Shown here piece after piece: positions 61,867 through 64,000 of a stretch of DNA of 64,000 bases. The stretch lies in the NCBI GenBank assembly GCA_039680175.1, contig JBDKTO010000051.1, forward strand, positions 1 through 64,000, given 5' to 3'. Position 1 is the stretch's first letter. The number at the start of each line of letters is the position of its first letter. The notes under the pieces were generated by a model. It made no database searches, was not told the DNA's origin, and saw only the letters and a list, made by a program, of their open reading frames with translations. This DNA comes from Veillonellales bacterium. GTDB taxonomy: Bacteria; Bacillota; Negativicutes; JAAYSF01. Both the position numbers and the translations under genes were made by a program.

Positions 61867-62263
61867 TCCCTATACAAAAAAGAGTGATGTGGCCGGTCCA
61901 TTGGTTGCAATTCTTGACGGCCGGATGGAAGACAGGGGCCTTAATTTAATGAAGCCGATTTCTCGCTGTGTTAAAACTTATGATGTGCATGAAATCATTC
62001 TTACTGATGAGCAGGAGGCCGGTCCTGGTAGGAAAGTGAACCGAATTGCTTATTTGGGTTTTTTTGAAGTGGCTGGCGGTGGCGTAATTGTCGCCGGTGA
62101 TAAAGTACTTCTTGATGATGTTTGTGTTGGTGTCTTGGCGGGTTTTGATGAGACCCATATGCCCAATCATCTCAATATTGTCATAAAGACAGATAAATTA
62201 TTAACCGGCGTAGAATGCGGGGCAGGTTTAGGTAATATAATTACCTTTAAAATAAAAACCTAA
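61829..62263 (+). CDS. Conserved hypothetical protein in mutase operon, about 144 aa
   Basis: ATG 61829 lies 8 nt after AAAGGGG, inside the last codons of the mutase gene. The protein is mostly strand-forming: LVAILDGRMEDRGLNLMKPI, YLGFFEVAGGGVIVAGDKVL and HMPNHLNIVIKTDKLLTG. I recognise no characterised family. Overlap with the mutase suggests a matched amount, for example a subunit or product-handling protein. Confidence 0.7.
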   Translation: MTDPYAAGKLVSNPYTKKSDVAGPLVAILDGRMEDRGLNLMKPISRCVKTYDVHEIILTDEQEAGPGRKVNRIAYLGFFEVAGGGVIVAGDKVLLDDVCVGVLAGFDETHMPNHLNIVIKTDKLLTGVECGAGLGNIITFKIKT

Positions 62264-62284
62264 TATCAATAGGGGAGGAAAAAG

Positions 62285-62743
62285 ATGAGTATTGAAGCTA
62301 AGCTGAAAGAGATGGGTCTGGAACTTCCGTCAGCACCAAAGCCGGTAGCGGCTTATGTTCCAGCCGTAAAGGTTGACGGGTATGTCTACACATCAGGACA
62401 GATACCTTTTGTCAATGGCGAATTAAAGTTTAAAGGTAAAGTAGGCAAGGATCTCGACGAGACACAGGGATATGAGGCGGCTAAATGCTGTGTGTTAAAT
62501 TGCCTGAGTGTAATTAAAGCACAAATCGGTGATCTTGACCGTATTGAAAAGGTGATAAAGGTTGTGGGCTTTGTAAGCAGTGCTCCAGGCTTTAATATGC
62601 AGCCTAAAATTATTAATGGTGCTTCAGAACTTTTAGGTCAATTGTTTGGTGAAAAGGGACAGCATGCCAGGTCTGCTGTCGGCGTTAGCGAATTGCCGCT
62701 TGATGCTGCCTGCGAAGTAGAATTGATTGTAAAGTTTAACTAA
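62285..62743 (+). CDS. RidA/YjgF-family protein
   Basis: The protein is 152 aa. VDGYVYTSGQIPFVNGELKF in the N-terminal part and SAVGVSELPLDAACEVELIV at the end are RidA signatures, but the usual Arg of the deaminase site reads as part of GQHARSAVG. It hydrolyses reactive enamines or imines made by PLP enzymes, fitting the next gene. SD GGGGAGG. Confidence 0.9.
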   Translation: MSIEAKLKEMGLELPSAPKPVAAYVPAVKVDGYVYTSGQIPFVNGELKFKGKVGKDLDETQGYEAAKCCVLNCLSVIKAQIGDLDRIEKVIKVVGFVSSAPGFNMQPKIINGASELLGQLFGEKGQHARSAVGVSELPLDAACEVELIVKFN

Positions 62744-62777
62744 ATATAAATACATAAATAAAGGAGAGGAATTTTCT

Positions 62778-64000
62778 ATGGCTAAATTCAAGTATAAACA
62801 TCAAATGTATCAACATCTTCTGGCGAATACTGCCAATATCTATGCCGATGCCCGGAAGGCTGCTGAAGAACTAAAAATCCCGGCAGATATTAAAGGTAAA
62901 TTTGGGATGACAGGTGGCATCTCGGGGTGTCCGGCACCGCTGAGGGACGATATGATAAAAGCAGGCGAAGAAGTATCCCAAAAGGTAATGCCTCTGGCAG
63001 GCATGGTTACTCAGATCCGCGAACTGGTTAAGGATATTTATGGCGACGAATATGACGCTGCTCCGGTTAGTACTTGCGAAGCAGGCCTATGGACGGCTTT
63101 TGGTTGTTTGTTTACGCCTCCCAGCCTTGGCATGGGTGATAACTATCGTGCTCGTTATATAGCGCCTCTGGAAAAACATTTTCATCATCAAGGCGGCTAT
63201 GGCCGGCCGTTCCCTGCTCGCTATAAAGATATGCTTGCTGACCGCGGGACTACTCCGGGTGAGCTTGGGGTATATGGCAAGCGCCAAAACAACCTGGATG
63301 TCATTGTAGTACCGCTTGCCGGTGCGAAATACGATGTTCATGGCATCAAATCCCATCCGGTTCCGATGCTGGCGAAAGTTGATCCGAAGCAGGTCTTTGA
63401 AGATATGAAAAAATTTGCCGGCATTCATGCCAGCATGCTGACTGGTATCGCATCCGTGGGCTATGATACTCCGGGCTACGGTTACGGCGTCCATGAAAAA
63501 GATGGTTGCCCAACCTTGCAAAAAATGTATGCCAAAATTGCCCAGGAATATGGTATTCCGTACGTGATTGATAATGCCTGGGGTGTACCCGGTATTGGCC
63601 ACGATATCCGTAAATCTGGTGCTGACGTTATCATCTACAGTATGGATAAGGCCAGCGGTTGTGCTACCAGCGGTCTGATTATTGGAAAAGCAGATGTTAT
63701 GGTGCCAATCCGTCGTTCATTGGGCTTCCATGGCGACAGATGGGGTTCAACCGGCTCTTATGGTAAAGCTGCTTTCGTAGGGTTTGATCCCGGGAAAGAA
63801 GCACTTGCCTCGCAAATTCAGGCATTGAAAGTATTGCGGGATAATCCTGGCGTATACACGAATGCAGTTGATGATCTGTATGATGTGGTTGTAGAAGAGT
63901 TTGCCAAGATTAATCCCAAACTTAAAACAGGCATCGTCATCAGTAAATCCTATAATTCCCGTGCAGTTGAAGTTAACTACGAAGGCACTTGGGCGAACGG
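62778..64000 (+). CDS. PLP-dependent enzyme, fold type I, partial
   Basis: At least 407 aa, open to the right window edge. ATG 62778 follows AAGGAGAGG. YVIDNAWGVPGIGHDIRKSG gives the Asp that contacts the pyridine ring, and YSMDKASGCATSGLIIG gives the probable PLP lysine. The fold resembles aminotransferase-like or SepSecS/SelA-like enzymes; FHHQGGYGRPFPARYKDM is distinctive. Reaction type (ammonia lyase, aminotransferase, racemase) cannot be fixed. It closes the visible operon with mutase and RidA. Confidence 0.82.
   Translation, partial: MAKFKYKHQMYQHLLANTANIYADARKAAEELKIPADIKGKFGMTGGISGCPAPLRDDMIKAGEEVSQKVMPLAGMVTQIRELVKDIYGDEYDAAPVSTCEAGLWTAFGCLFTPPSLGMGDNYRARYIAPLEKHFHHQGGYGRPFPARYKDMLADRGTTPGELGVYGKRQNNLDVIVVPLAGAKYDVHGIKSHPVPMLAKVDPKQVFEDMKKFAGIHASMLTGIASVGYDTPGYGYGVHEKDGCPTLQKMYAKIAQEYGIPYVIDNAWGVPGIGHDIRKSGADVIIYSMDKASGCATSGLIIGKADVMVPIRRSLGFHGDRWGSTGSYGKAAFVGFDPGKEALASQIQALKVLRDNPGVYTNAVDDLYDVVVEEFAKINPKLKTGIVISKSYNSRAVEVNYEGTWAN

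Noticed and set aside
1-64000. CRISPR array, rRNA or tRNA genes, prophage or intact IS
   Set aside because: No regularly spaced repeats, no RNA gene signatures and no transposase, integrase or phage structural genes were seen.

Overview
The window is a chromosomal segment of an anaerobic, low-to-mid GC Firmicute that has an outer membrane. The evidence is a TonB-dependent receptor with a C-terminal Phe (29502-31538) among otherwise clostridial genes: CdaR regulators, LctP permease, 2-hydroxyacyl-CoA dehydratase parts, a B12 mutase and strong GGAGG ribosome binding sites. The Negativicutes, probably Sporomusaceae (Sporomusa/Pelosinus-like), fit best; this is inference. I saw no rRNA, tRNA, CRISPR array or intact transposase.

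Layout. 1-3.6 kb: AT-rich accessory DNA with an XRE regulator, a Dam-type methylase and putative restriction enzyme, small hypotheticals and two copies of a short GGGGACG element. 3.8-6.1 kb: Ca2+/H+ exchanger, DUF2164 protein and a soluble chemoreceptor. 6.2-19.6 kb: a fluoride island with five crcB-type fluoride riboswitches. They precede two MutS-like ATPases, two dynamin-like GTPases (both frameshifted in this sequence), a CPxC/CxxH protein, an MFS transporter, and a UspA-DUF190-CrcB-HAD-NifU-like-GGGtGRT run. 19.6-22.4 kb: four-domain CoA-disulfide reductase/rhodanese/TusA/DsrE fusion plus ArsR regulator. 22.5-32.1 kb: LysR remnant, structured leader, then FmdE, methyltransferase, a Nik/Opp-type ABC importer, TonB receptor and PepSY protein, which looks like uptake of a metal or metal chelate. 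32.1-39.2 kb: CdaR, LarA-type nickel racemase, UxaA/SuyAB-type dehydratase, lactate permease and a chemoreceptor sharing the CdaR sensor domain, a 2-hydroxyacid utilisation unit. 39.2-43.4 kb: DUF134, PaaK-like, Mrp, then a permease/ArsR/thioredoxin set with an operator-like palindrome. 43.5-52.9 kb: YbgC, MurI, a CofE-like protein, 2-hydroxyacyl-CoA dehydratase and activase, HyuA-like and HDAC-like proteins, then rph-rdgB-yfcE. 53-64 kb: an unassigned catabolic cluster (NIF3-like protein, two transporters, FAD oxidoreductase, fused B12 mutase, RidA, PLP enzyme running off the right edge).

Two candidates for undescribed systems stand out. The first is the fluoride-switched MutS-like/dynamin-like/zinc-module proteins. 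The second is the cobalamin mutase cluster at 53-64 kb, whose three transcription units share a CTCAT-N5-ATGAG palindrome. All functions come from motif reading; no database search was run.
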